This document shows positions 50,155 to 62,200 of a stretch of 64,000 bases of DNA, piece by piece. The stretch lies in assembly GCA_916700875.1 (NCBI GenBank), contig CAKAKS010000067.1, forward strand, positions 23,208,591 to 23,272,590, written 5' to 3'. The position numbers and the translations under genes are program-made. Each line of letters opens with the position of its first letter. Within the stretch, counting starts at the first letter, position 1. The notes below the pieces were generated by a model. It worked only from the letters and a program-made list of their open reading frames with translations. It was not told the origin of the DNA and made no database searches. Source of the stretch: Sebastes aleutianus (taxonomy: Eukaryota > Chordata > Actinopteri > Perciformes > Sebastidae).

Positions 50155-51270
50155 TATTTTCCTTCTCCCTTGTTTTTGAATACTTTGTTTTTCAATTTAA
50201 AGTTACTATCTGTACATATTATTTCATTTGTTATGGTTTAGGTTGTCGTAGTCATTTTTCTTAAGGAAACAATAAAAAGAGAGAATATGATGGTCGTTCC
50301 CATGCTCTATTATGTTTCATAAGTTGTTGCAGCAATTTTTGGGGTTGATACCATTTGTTACACAGATTTGGTGCTAAATTCAACCAATTTTACTACTCGA
50401 GAATTGATAAAACTGATCAATAATCCCTCCAAAATACCACATAAAGACACCAAGACCTTGAGGAACCTTCATAGAGCCCATTTTCATTCAGACATCTTGA
50501 TGTCAAAGGTCAAGGGACCACTGTGAAAATGGCCATGCTAGATTTTCCTCACCAAAATTTAGCCTATCTGATTTGAATCTTATTTGATAAGCTAACATGG
50601 CATGGTATCGTCACTCTAGCTTTAAGACTGAACCAGCTCCAGCCTCTTAAAGACAGTAATGTTGGTCGGGATCGCTGGCTTAACAAGATAAAGGCCAAGG
50701 TCCCCGTGTGTAAATGTGGCCCACTGCTCAGGTCTAAATCCTGTCTGCTTCATCAGATCAATGCTTTGCTGCACATCATGGTAAACCTTCCTCAACATGA
50801 TTCATTTTTAAATGTTCTCAGTATCAATACACACTTTTATTTCATGAAAATCTGTCATTTCAATGGAGAGATTTAAAAAATGAAAGAAACGTAACCTACA
50901 GTATGTGCATACTGGAATTACTTTTATTGTATATAGTAGTGAATTGGTGAATGGTTTCCATCTGATTATGTGGAAAGTTCAGATGCACTCATACTTCAAA
51001 TTTTGTCATTTCAGCTCCAAATAAATACACTGAAATCCAAAAACTACATTGAAGTGTAACAAGAGTTTCTGACACTTCTGAGCGGCCCATTAAGAAACAT
51101 TTCAGGGGGAAAATCCCAGAGATTTCCAGTGCTCTGGGGGGGATTTCACTAAATCTTGTGCTTATTCTCGTGATACTTAGGAAAAGTAAAGCGGTTTTAA
51201 TAGCTTTTCCCCCTGACACATTGATGGTGGAATATGCTTCGGCTCTGTGGCAGATAGCTTCAATCCCGAG
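47102..51270. other. Region 5' of sox14-like gene, no gene seen
   Basis: No protein-coding exon or RNA gene is recognised. It is mostly unique-looking sequence with GC-richer stretches (48780-49000, 49480-49600), an (ATT)n run at 50126-50152 and degenerate hAT-like sequence near 50470-50640. Regulatory elements for sox14 are possible but not shown. Confidence 0.4.
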
Positions 51271-51271
51271 A

Positions 51272-51275
<4 letters not shown>

Positions 51276-51307
<32 letters not shown>
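51276..51307. repeat. (AG)n microsatellite
   Basis: About 16 AG units. Confidence 0.9.
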
Positions 51308-51309
<2 letters not shown>

Positions 51310-51745
51310 AAGAGATCTGCTGCCTGCCACTACACTTTTCATAAGGCCCCATCTAAACTAAATTAATACACTTGCTCCAACATCTGAGGATAAACCTGAG
51401 GGCCACATTACTGTGGCAGCGCCTATCAGCCGGCTTGTAATACAACCGAGTCAGCAGTCAATGAGATACATTTGCAACCAGGCATTTGTCAGCGACTCAG
51501 TGCCACAGAGGCAGGAGATTTAAAATGTCCTGCAGTAAATTAAGTCCTGCTTGAGAAGTGAAAGGTGCCGGCTAAGCAGGCGGCTGCTTACTTTAAATGA
51601 CAGGCTGGTTAAGGGGGTGATGATGGCGTGGCGATGGAGGGAGGAGGAAACTCAACCATGATTACGACTCAAATGCATTAAAAAAATGATTTTTTTTAAT
51701 GTTTGTGTGAAGAGACAGTTATCTCCAAAGTCATGACTCTGAACT

Positions 51746-51930
51746 TATTTATTTCTGTATTCTTTTTCTAATACGTTTCTTTACACATTGACTCATTATG
51801 CAAATTATCTATGCTGTCTGACCCCATGACACACGCTGAATGACAGCCCCCTCATTTGCATAATGAGGCAGAAATGCATAAAGACATGTGTAAAGAAATG
51901 TATAAGGAAAAGACTACAGAAATAAATAGG
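51746..51930. repeat. Imperfect inverted repeat (fold-back)
   Basis: The left arm 51746-51812 ('tatttatttctgtattcttt', 'cgtttctttacacat', 'ctcattatgcaaat') pairs with the right arm 51853-51930 read on the other strand, the right arm having about 14 extra bases. Probably a small palindromic transposon derivative. Confidence 0.65.
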
Positions 51931-52145
51931 TTTGGGGAAATAAATAGGGGAAGGGAATGCAAAATGAAAATCCTGCAGAAATAAATAAAAGGGGAAATTA
52001 AATACAAGAGTATAGATATGGGAAATAATACAAAGGCAAATATATAAAGCAAATTAAAACAGAAGTATCAATTTATGTCACATTTGATCAATTAATTAAT
52101 GCCTACATTTGTTTTTAATATTATTTTAGGTACATTTAATGGCAT

Positions 52146-52356
52146 ATTTATTTATTTATTTAATATTTATTTATTTATTTATTTATTTATTGACTCGTTT
52201 ATTTATTGACTCATTTATTCATTGACTTGTTTATTTATTGACTCATTTATTTATTCATTTGCTCGTTTATTTATTGACTCATTTATTCATTGACTTGTTT
52301 ATTTATTGACTCATTTATTTATTCATTGGCTCGTTTATTTATTGACTCATTTATTA
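52146..52356. repeat. TTTA-rich minisatellite with 'ttgactca' units
   Basis: A (TTTA)n run passes into units of about 16 bp of the form 'ttatttattgactcat', arranged in a longer repeat of about 72 bp present nearly twice (ending 'ttcattggctcg'). Confidence 0.85.
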
Positions 52357-54461
52357 ATTTGTTAATTTGGCAGCTTCCGTCCTCCATATCTGCACTGAAC
52401 TATAGAAGACTATTAAACTATAGACAGTCTTTAACCGGCACTAAAGCGACCTGACTCAGAATCTGTGATGTTTCTGAGGGACACACACGAGTCAAGCTCA
52501 GAAGAGAGTGAACCACGTTTAATTAGATATTTGGATTAATTATCTAGTTAAAAGATGTTACCTGAGGTTCATAATGCTGCCAATAATTAGGAAGCAGAGA
52601 AAATCAGCTCTTGGCCTGATTACTGTGATTTCGTGAGACCCTGAGAACAAAACCAATAGTACCTTCAGGTATAAAGAGGATGACTTTAAGATTAGTAATT
52701 AAAGTGAGGAATTAATATATTTGGCGTATATTCTCTGCTTGCTTTTCCTTTTAAACTGCATAAAAGTTATGGGATTGAAAGTCAATCATGCCTGGCTTGC
52801 AGTTACATACATTTTAGTATTAATAAATGTGATAAAAAGTAAGTTTTATTTAAAGGCTAACCACCTGAAAACACAGGTATTATTGTCATCACCATTGATC
52901 TACAATGCATTATTACATGTTTTTATTAACAATTAATAAAGTATTTAGGGATAAACCATTAAGTAGAGAATTTTGTAAGGTAGTGAGGATGTAAATGTTT
53001 AGACACAGACTCTCTAAAAACAATAATATGACCATCATCCTTTTCTCTTTTTTCCCTCTGTAACTACTAGTTCATGTTTTTTTCAAAGTATTCTGTAATA
53101 TTTACATTTTATAATGTGTTTTTCTTACATTTCACCAGCCGCTGCAGGTTTCCACTTACTTTATTTTTGTGATGTTATTGTTGTAAAAGAGGAAGTACAC
53201 AGGGACGGGCTTTATTTGTGCGTTTTTTATTAGATCTCTTTAAGTCCTTTAAGGTACAACAAGCCAAGCAGCAAGTCCATTTCATTTACATAAAGGAGGA
53301 GCACTCACACATTTTATTTTTTACATTTTTTCTTTTTATTAAACCATTAGCAACAGTCCATTTACACATTATTGTGCAGAACTGCAGTTGGGACTTTTGT
53401 AACGCAAAATGATAATGTCAAATTTGACAAAAATAAAGTATATAATAATATAAAATTAAAGCAGAGTATGTCGTCTTTTTACATTCACGTCACCAAGTTT
53501 CTTGCAGTTTTATAAAGCAGATTAAGAAGTGAAAGGAAACATGTAACTGCCCAGAAAGTGGAAATAACACAGCATGTGACAGGACGTGCAAAAACACTGG
53601 CATGGTCCTTTACCTTTATAATACCTCCTCTCTCTGAGTAATGGGAATACAGTATCCATTTAAAGCAACTTCCATTCTCATTCATATGTAGAACAGAAAC
53701 CCTTTGCCATATTTACAGGGTGGGTTTAGGAAAGACTTGCACTTAAAATATATAGAAACTCACCCATTTTATAGTATGAAGCCACTCTGCAAATGACAGA
53801 GCATGGTGCCACTAAGAGGCTTATGGAAATAATGGAAATAGTGTAGCTCCTGTGGCGATGATATGCTTGCTGTAACAGAAAGGGGAAAGAGTGGTATTTA
53901 CTGAGATATCTCCTGGACTGGTGTTAAAGCAGAGCAGTGGCGGTCCTGAGCCAGACTGGAGGGAGGAGGTGAGCCGAGATGCTGTCACAACAGCAAGCTC
54001 AGATAAGGGTGAAGACAGAACGGCATTAAAGTGCAGCATATCTTTAAGTATTGTATGATGCTCCTCCTGCAACACTGGAGTGAGACTGTGCATAAATATA
54101 GGCAGGTATATGTATGACTGTGTTCATTTGTAAGCATGTTTTTTTTTAGCTCTTGGAAATCTGATGATAAGTTCCCCCTTACACAGGTAAAGAGAGAGGA
54201 ACTGAAATATGTCAGTGCATGCACTACTTCCCTTTTTCCACCCTGTACGTAAACTGATAACATTTTGCATTTGGGTAAATACAGTCTGAGGTGTGGGTGT
54301 GTTAACTGACACAATATATCTGTTGTATGAAGATATTGTGGGGTACTAAAATTAGATTACATGAGACTAAATTATGTGTTTATGTAGCTAGATGAAAAGG
54401 CTTCTTGTGCAAAAAACAACACATAGGATCTAGACCTATAGCTAATATACAAAATGACATA
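52357..54461. other. Intergenic, no feature seen
   Basis: AT-rich sequence without exon, RNA-gene or clear repeat ends. Confidence 0.4.
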
Positions 54462-54965
54462 TTAAAGGGGACATATCATGCTCATTATCAGGTTCATACT
54501 TGTATTTTGGGTTTCTTTTTAGAACATGTTTACATGCTTTAATGTTTAAAAAACCCTTTATTTTCCTCATGCTGTCTGCTTCAATATACCTGTATTCACC
54601 CTCTTTCTGAAAATGCTCAGTTTTAGTACATTTCAATGGAATTGCAACAGAATCACTTGGGTCCATGTTTACTTCCTGTCAGCTGATGTCATTGACATAC
54701 ACTGCAACGGGGACATAAACTGGGACACATTTAGAATGTTTACGTTTAAAACTTTGAAATGGTCTAAATATTGTATATTTGTGACATCACAAATAGACAG
54801 AAATCCTGACGGCTTGTTTCAAAAGCTCAGTTTCTGAATACGGGCTGTGTGTATTTCTCTGTGGATTAAGCGTTTCGATACTTTCACAGTATTTATATAT
54901 CATTTAAACCTGCTTTATAATATAAAATACATGAAAATGTTACTTTTTATAATATAGGACCTTAA
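54462..54965. repeat. TTAA-flanked MITE, family A, copy 1
   Basis: TTAA at 54462-54465 and 54962-54965. The left end AGGGGACATATCATG and the right end ATATAGGACC(T) are degenerate inverted ends of the family seen intact at 55650-56176. Shared interior: 'gtgacatcacaaatagacag', 'tttacttcctgtcagctgat'. The orientation is opposite to copy 2. Confidence 0.8.
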
Positions 54966-55162
54966 CAATGAAACAATAAACAGAAACCCCTAATTGTAGT
55001 ACTGCCAAAGTCCACTAGACAGCAGCATAACAAAGCTCTTTAGATCATGACTAGTTGAGCTTCGGTAAGTCTATTTCTGCAACAAAACAAAAAGTATAAA
55101 CGTACAAGAGTGCATTAAATTATGATAGACAATACTAAGATAGAAACAATGTGGTTTCTGGG

Positions 55163-55168
55163 AAAAAA
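55163..55168 (-). terminator. Pol III terminator of tRNA-Pro
   Basis: On the minus strand a run of six T's begins four bases after the tRNA 3' end, the normal RNA polymerase III stop. Confidence 0.85.
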
Positions 55169-55171
55169 CTT

Positions 55172-55243
55172 GGGCTCGTCCGGGATTTGAACCCGGGACC
55201 TCTCGCACCCAAAGCGAGAATCATACCCCTAGACCAACGAGCC
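55172..55243 (-). tRNA. tRNA-Pro (anticodon TGG)
   Basis: 72 bases. The acceptor stem GGCTCGT/ACGAGCC plus discriminator C, the anticodon stem CTCGC/GCGAG with loop TTTGGGT, and the T arm around GGTTCAAATCC (B box) are all complete. The anticodon TGG is encoded by 55209-55211 on the minus strand. It has no intron and no encoded CCA, as usual for eukaryotes. With a clean T6 terminator it looks functional. It stands alone here, between MITEs. Confidence 0.97.
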
Positions 55244-55649
55244 ACATGCATTATGGGAAAGAAGCACATATTATATTTTTACTCTAAGGCGGTCTGCATA
55301 TCTTAAAATTGTATTGCTTTGAGAAGTTGTCATTAAAACTGTACAGTATTTCAAAACACTAACCAGGAGGAATAGTGCTAACGCTAGTTAACAAGTTAAT
55401 AAGTTAGCTATAGCTGTTCTCTTTAAGCATCCATGTTATAGCTAGCTAACCTAGCTTCTAACTAGTGAGCTCTTTACTGTAAGAGCTAACGTTAAGTCTG
55501 CACGGGGAAAAAAAGTTCCTAACAGCTTTCAAATGAGCTTAAATGACAAATACCCCTTTGTAAAACATTAGCTAGCTATTTCAGATGAAGTCAAATTGTG
55601 CATATCCATTTTTATCCATGTACAGCAGCGACCAGATCGATTGTTTACT

Positions 55650-56176
55650 TTAAAGGTCCCATATTTTAAAAAGTGAGATTTTCACGTCTTTTATATTATA
55701 GAGCAGGTTTAAGTGATATATAAATACTGTTTAACTATCAAAACGCTCAATATACAGAGAAACACACACAGAAATACAGAAGTATTCAGGAATTGTGCGT
55801 CTGAAACAAGCCGTTAGGATTTCTGTCCATTTGTGATGTCACAAATCTACAATATTTAGACCATTACACGGTTTTGAACATAAACATTCTAAATGTGTCC
55901 CAGTTTATTTCCTGTTGCAGTTTATGTGAATGACATCAGCTGACAGGAAGTAAACATGGACCCAAACTGTTGCCTAGCAAGGCAATTCCAGTGCAATTCC
56001 GTTGAAATGCGCTAAAACGGAGCGTTTCAGACAGAGGGTAAATACAGGCATATTCAGGCAGACAGTACGAAGAAAACAAAGTTGTTTTTTTTAACATTAC
56101 AGCATGTAAACATGTTCTAGTAGAAACACAAAATACAAGTATGAACCTGAAAATGAGCACGATATGGGACCTTTAA
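55650..56176. repeat. TTAA-flanked MITE, family A, copy 2 (best preserved)
   Basis: TTAA at 55650-55653 and 56173-56176, with inverted ends AGGTCCCATAT and ATATGGGACCT. The interior is about 500 bp and non-coding. The exact TTAA duplication and matching ends indicate piggyBac-type transposition in trans. It has relatives at 54462-54965 and 56612-57176. Confidence 0.9.
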
Positions 56177-56283
56177 AGTCAACCTGCTTACACGTCGTAT
56201 TTATAATATCAGCTTTTATATGCTCATTAAAATCATAAACATTATTATCAAGCACCGTGACAGTGTATGGGTGATATATAAGT

Positions 56284-57176
56284 GGCAGTAGGCAGTATAT
56301 TTTTGTCATCATTGGGAAAAAATTCCATAATAACCTTTCAGCATATTGTAATTCAAGTGTTCTGAGAGGTAACTAGGACTTCTGCACCTCCTCATGACTC
56401 TGTTTTCAGGTTTTAAAAAAGCTGTGACCGGAGACTTTGGCCAATCACAGGTCATTTCAGAAAGAGAGCGTTCCTATTGGCTGTGCTCCGGCTGGTGGGC
56501 GGTGCTTGGTATTTCCTCAACTGATCTCAACATGGCTGCCGGGTCACAAACTTTCTCATTTTCCAGCTAAACAGTACACTACAAGATGTTTTATTGTCCT
56601 CATACTGTGTGCCTGAATATATATTTGACATCACAAATGGACAGAAATCCTAACGCACAGTTTCTGAATACGAGCTATGTGTATTTCTCCGTATATATTG
56701 AACGTTTTGATAGTTTAACAAGGCAAGGCAAGGCAAGGCAGCTTTATTTGTATAGCACATTTCAACAACAGGGCAATTCAAAGTGCTTTACAGAAACATT
56801 CAAGAACATTGCGACAAAATGCAAAAGAACATTAAGAAATAATTAAAACAGTTATAAAAACATAAAAACATTAAAGATTAGAAAATAAAAACAAGCTAAA
56901 AATAAAAGCTAGGATAGAAGCTAAAATTGCATAAAACTCAAAAGAGTAAAAATTATAGTGCAGTGTCAGAATAAAAGGCACCCGCAAACAGGAAAGTTTT
57001 AAGCTTTGTTTTAAAAGAAGTGAGAGTTGGAGCGGTCCTGCAGGTTTCTGGGAGCTTGTTCCAGATATTTGGTGCATAAAAACTGAATTAAATCAGTATT
57101 AAATCACACTTAAACCGGCTGTATAATATAAAAAACATAAAAAAATCTCACTTTTTTTACCATATAGGACCTTTAA
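56284..57176. repeat. Nested mosaic: half of MITE B joined to half of MITE A, with a LINE tail inside
   Basis: 56284-56590 matches the left half of the element at 3009-3825. From about 56612 the sequence is the right half of MITE A ('tgacatcacaaatggacaga', 'tgtgtatttctccgtatata'), ending at ATATAGGACC and TTAA (57173-57176). This half is interrupted at about 56719-57085 by a retroelement tail beginning (AAGGC)n, 'agctttatttgtatagcaca', 'caattcaaagtgctttacag'. The order of events is MITE A/B junction first, then LINE insertion. Confidence 0.75.
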
Positions 57177-57194
57177 GTGTCAACATATATGAGG

Positions 57195-57385
57195 TGAAGT
57201 CTTCATGTTGTAGTGTTGGCCGTGCTGCTCTCTCGCCCGGTGCATTGTGGTCTATGAGCTAAAGGAAGCTGCTGCACCGGAATCTGAAGAATTTGAGGTG
57301 TCCGCCAAGTCCGCTGTTCATCTCCGGCTCGCCTCTCTGAGTCTCTCTATCGGCGCTGTACTCTCTTGCGGACAGACTGTAAAAG
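57195..57385 (+). other. septin2: Probable non-coding first exon of septin2
   Basis: A GC-rich stretch after the MITEs, ending in a good donor at 57385/57386 ('gtaaaag|gtaaca'), 1.8 kb upstream of the first coding exon. The exact transcription start is unknown. It includes a minimal upstream frame ATG-AGC-TAA at 57254-57262. Inferred from position and donor only. Confidence 0.5.
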
Positions 57386-58329
57386 GTAACACTCCTTTAT
57401 TCCCTCTAATTCATCACTTATTCATCATCTAAGTTGTCTCCGTTCCGTGTTAAAGGCGGTTAAACCGACGACGCTAACATGAGCTAACCGAGCTGTGTAA
57501 GTTCACATCCTGTGAGCAGAAGCTACTCTGCTAACGTTAGTTAGTAATTAACGCTCTGCTTCACTTGTTTTGCTTTACTGAACAGCTAGAGAGGACTGTT
57601 CGCTTGTCAAATAGCTTTTATTACAAGAACAATACATTAAAATAGTTTGTTTTATGTGCAGATGTCGGCTTTAGCACAGTTTACACCCGCTGGGTAACCG
57701 TTATGATAGCCGTTGGGATAGCCGTTGCTAAACAACCAGCTAATTCCCATTCAAATAACGGTTAACGTTAAGCTAACTGTTAGCTGGTAATGCTAGTTGT
57801 AGTTAGCATTAGCTTTACATGTTTCTATGCTAAATCTAAAGTGCTTATTAAATGAGCTCAAACTAGCTTCAGATAATAATACACACAGTGTGCACTTTAA
57901 TAGACTAAGCTACTGGAGTTACCCTGCACTATATTCACTTTTAACTTGATTTTCAATAATAAATTTAGACATACATTTGCATAAAGCAAGCATGTTTGTC
58001 CACTCCCATGTTGATAAGAGTATTAAATACTTGACAAATCTCCCTTTAAGGCACATTTTGAACAGATAAAAAGTGTGATTTATTTGCAATTAATCACGAT
58101 TAACTATGGACAATCATGTGATTAAATATTTTAATCGATTGGCCCTAGTATATTTATATATTGGTCATGAATGTGGCAGCATATACAATGGAAGAGGTTT
58201 TCAGGTGTCTGAGCCTAACTGCAGGTCTGCAGGACAGATAATAATGCACACAGTGCACTTTCATAGACTAAGCTACTGGAGTTACCCTGCACTATATATT
58301 CATTTTTAACAGTTTTCTTCTGCACTATA

Positions 58330-58546
58330 TTCACTTTTTTAATAGTCCTGTATCACAGCTGTTACCCTGCATTATATTTAGTTTTAACAGTTTTCTTCAT
58401 CTCCTTGTATTTTTATATCTGGTATATTTTACTGCCTTTTTACTTACATGTTTTGCACTATGGAACTGTGATGCTGGAAACTTGAATTTCCCTCGGGATC
58501 AATAAAGTTACTATCTTTCTATCTTTCTATCTTTCTATCCATCTAT
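58330..58546 (+). repeat. LINE 3' tail with (TATCTTTC)n end
   Basis: 'acttgaatttccctcgggat' followed by 'caataaagttactatctttc' repeats is the usual 3' terminus of a fish LINE (L2-like, from memory). 'gttaccctgca' words occur repeatedly before it. Confidence 0.6.
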
Positions 58547-58571
58547 CTAAAACTAGCTTGGACTCATATGA

Positions 58572-58627
58572 GTATATTTTTTACCGGCTGATTATATATT
58601 TGTCTAATCAGCCGGTAAAAAATATAC
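58572..58627. repeat. Perfect 23-bp hairpin
   Basis: 58572-58594 is the exact reverse complement of 58605-58627, with a 10-base loop. The stem includes 'accggctgatta'. It lies in the septin2 5' intron. Confidence 0.9.
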
Positions 58628-59209
58628 AATTTTATATTGAGTCTGTGAACACAGTCGTTTTCATCCTAGCAGTCTGAGTGCAATGGGTGTGTTTCTAACC
58701 GTTTCAGATCAGTTAGTGTGTTTCAATATAACACACCGACTTAACTACAACACAGCAACCAAGGCAGTAAACATATGATACCAGTTGGGATTAATAGCAT
58801 AATCATGGCTTAATCTCTTTTAGAGAGGGTCGCACTGTAAAGGACAGAGGGTGTCGTATCCTGTACAGATTGTAAAAAACCCTGAGGGAAATTTGTGATT
58901 TGTGATTTGGGCTATACAAATAAAATTGACTTGACTTATCCTCAAATCATAGTGTTGTAGTGGGACGCAGCTGTAATGCAGCTATCTTAGCAGGAAATGC
59001 AGTTTTTTTGTGGTGAGACACCATACTTTCACAAACCTTTCTGAGCACAAACCAGACTTCCTGTCTCTCACACAGTCAGGCCTGTTAGTATGCGTCTATA
59101 TGAATTGCCTCCATTTCAGAAAAAGTCCATAGAGGCCAGAATTGTAGCAAAATGATGAATAAGTTGTGATACATCCTGTGTTTTCTTTCAGGTGTAACAA
59201 GGAGAAAAA

Positions 59210-62200
59210 ATGTCTCAGGCCGACAAAATGAAGGTAACAGAAACCAGATATATTCCATCTGAACAGCTACAGTATGCAGTAATACCTGATTCATACTTCT
59301 GCTTCTAGACTAATCGTGGAGTTAAAACTTAATCTTCTGTGGTTTTATTTTGTTATCAATGTAAACATAAAGTGTGCTGTCTTTTAATTCAGTCCAGAAC
59401 TTAATTTTGCATTCTCACGTCTCATTTCAGTGTAACATTTGTGCTTCCCCGCTTTTTCCTCACATTATTTTCTGCATCGTGGTGTTGTTTAAAACGCAAA
59501 TATTATCCGTTGATAGCTGGGTCTCTCAGACATATGTTCAGTGTGCTGCTCGCCATCCTCATGACTCACTGATGTAGCTTTATGCGGGCTGAAAGGCCCG
59601 AAGGCAGAGCCGGAACACGCTGCTTATCGGGCTTATCAACATAACCTTTGCTGAAAGAACGGGGAAGGGAGGGTTCATAAATCTTTCAAGACTGTGTGGC
59701 CAAAATGAGCAAACTAAATAAGGAACCATGTAGCTTTTTGTATTGGATTTGACATTGTCACTGTGTAGCATTGCTACAGGGGTGTTGAAAAGCTGCCATA
59801 TTGGCCCACTTCTCATTCTCACTGACATCTAGCTCTGTGCAGGAAAGAGCTGTAAACACTGGAATGATGGGTGGAAGGTCAAATAGACTGCAGAGGAGTC
59901 ACTGTAGCCCTCCTAAATATCTTGCCTGTTCATAAACAGATGTCTCCTCAATGGTTTCTGCTCTAGCACTAATAATTAGCTGTCATGTTGTTGCTATAAT
60001 GATACAGTAGCCAAACCATGTTTAACTTAATGCTGATTTAGATTTATGACAAAAATAGTTTTAACTGAAGTATGTGCAGAGCCATGTTCTTTCATCTTAA
60101 AGGAACAGTGTATAACATTTAAGGGGATCTATTGGCAGAAATGGAGTATAATATTAATAAGTGTGTTTTCGTTACCTTATAATGAGCCGTTAATATCTAC
60201 ATAGGGAGCGGGTCCTCTTCACAGAGCGGCTGCCATGTTTCTACAGTAGCCCAGAACGGACAAACCAAACACTGGCTCTAGATAGGGCCATTTGCGTTTT
60301 CACGTTTTCATGTTGGCCACCGTAGTTCTCCCACACACTTAGCACACACAAGAAATTTCAGTTCGTTGCAATCTGCACCACTAGATGCTGCCAGATCCTG
60401 CATACTGCACCTTTAAGTTTTAATGTCACCAAACATGTTCTTAAAAATGATGACTCTACTGACCTTGCACTTTGCTTTTGGTTTACAGCAGGGACAGTTC
60501 ACCAACCCTGAGACTCCAGGGTACGTCGGATTTGCCAACCTGCCGAATCAGGTTCATCGCAAGTCCGTAAAAAAAGGATTTGAGTTTACATTGATGGTGG
60601 TAGGTGAGTGTGTCATCTCAAGCCATTTCTCGTTTTGTCCTTTTCTTCTCATCATCATGCGGTGCTGATTTTATTTTGTTTGGAAAATGATAGTGTATTT
60701 CAGTGATAACAAGGTTCATGCTAGACAGCTTGAGTGAACATGGACATTTGAGGAATGTTTTTTTTTGGCTCAAGTGAGTTTGTTTTGTGATAAATTCACG
60801 ATGGGTTCTCGGCCATTAGCCTGCACAATATACAGATGTTGCTGTCATATGCTGTCTTTTCATAATGGCCTTGTTTTACAACTCTTTCGCCTCATTTTGT
60901 TTGCATGCTGAGAGTAAGCAAGTTGTTTTGTCTTTGATCTTATCTGCAGTAATGCATAGGTGTATTAGTATGCATGAACGGCTTTTGGTCTGTAGAAAAT
61001 GGCAGATGTGACATCAGTGTGGTTGCTCAGCTGGCGTCAGCGTAAACTCTTGATGTGAACACTGTGACTGTGTGAACCTCCCTGCTTGTTGGTAAGGGGG
61101 GAGGGTAGAAGCTCCCCTCAATGCTGCTCATCCTTTTGCTTTAAAATAAACCAGAGAGGAATGTAGCCAGTAGGCCTCGAGGGATTGATTCACACAGTGG
61201 ACAAGGCCCGCTGGTCCCTCTACTGCAAGAATACCCATTGAGTGCTTATTTAACCTTCTGTGTGACTCTAGTTCTTAGATATCAGGGTTTTACTGTACTT
61301 TTAAATAGCTGCAGCTCTCCCCCACAGATAGAACCAATATACTTACTATGAAAACTCATAATTTCTCCTCAGTATGCATCCCTTTTTATGCTTACCCTAA
61401 AACGCTGGTACTTTTTCCTCTAAAGCCCCGCTTCCACATGACCCTGAAACTGTAGTGTACATAATGTACTTGTCGGTTTGGATTTTCCATACATTACTTT
61501 CTGTAAAATTGCCAGTTGAGGATACAGTAAAGACTTGTGTAAATCTTTTGTCACGGCTCCGGTGGGAACCACAGTAGCAGCATTCCTGGGTAAAGCTCAC
61601 AAGCTTTAGGTTGTTTATGTCTCAGCATCTGCAACTCTGTGACCGTGAGACGTCAGGAACATAGTTTCTTACATATAGTTTCTAAAATATTGTTCACTGC
61701 TGTTGCTTAAGCTAAACTGCTGCTGTAGTTTTATGGATTTCCCAGACAGAAGTAAGGCGTACTGCTAGACTAAAACAACGCTCAGTGGGTCTGCAGAAAA
61801 AAATCAGTGGAAAGCTATTTTTAGTCTGGTACATCCATGTCTTGGAATCAGCTTTTATTTAAAGCTTCATCAGTCAAACTGTGGATGTTAAATTGTCTGT
61901 TGTCTTGTGTTTACAGTAGCGTAACACCTATTGTTGGTATATGGAGCCAGTTTCAGAGGCAGCCAGTTGAGATTTAGTTTGATTATGTTGTATGGTTTAG
62001 TTCATTCATAATCAGATGATATCAGCAGAGACATTCAAATAAAGTTGGTCTCAAAGTCTTCAGTTTACAGTTTCTTCAATTCAGTGCAGATTCTCATCTA
62101 TGTGATGGAGTCCAGCTAGAAGAGGATATCTATCCAGGTTCTTAGTTCTTGCTTCTAATATTTGTGAGAGAGTGAAACTATCCAGTGGTCTTCTTCTTGA

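Larger units (their letters stand above)
57386..59190. other. septin2 5' intron
   Basis: Contains a LINE tail (58330-58546) and a perfect hairpin (58572-58627). 'taatcacgattaactatgga' near 58091 is a piece of a common DNA-transposon derivative. No other gene. Confidence 0.45.

Noticed and set aside
57247..57432. Short protein in the septin2 leader
   Set aside because: It would begin at GTG, crosses the likely donor at 57385 and has no family similarity.
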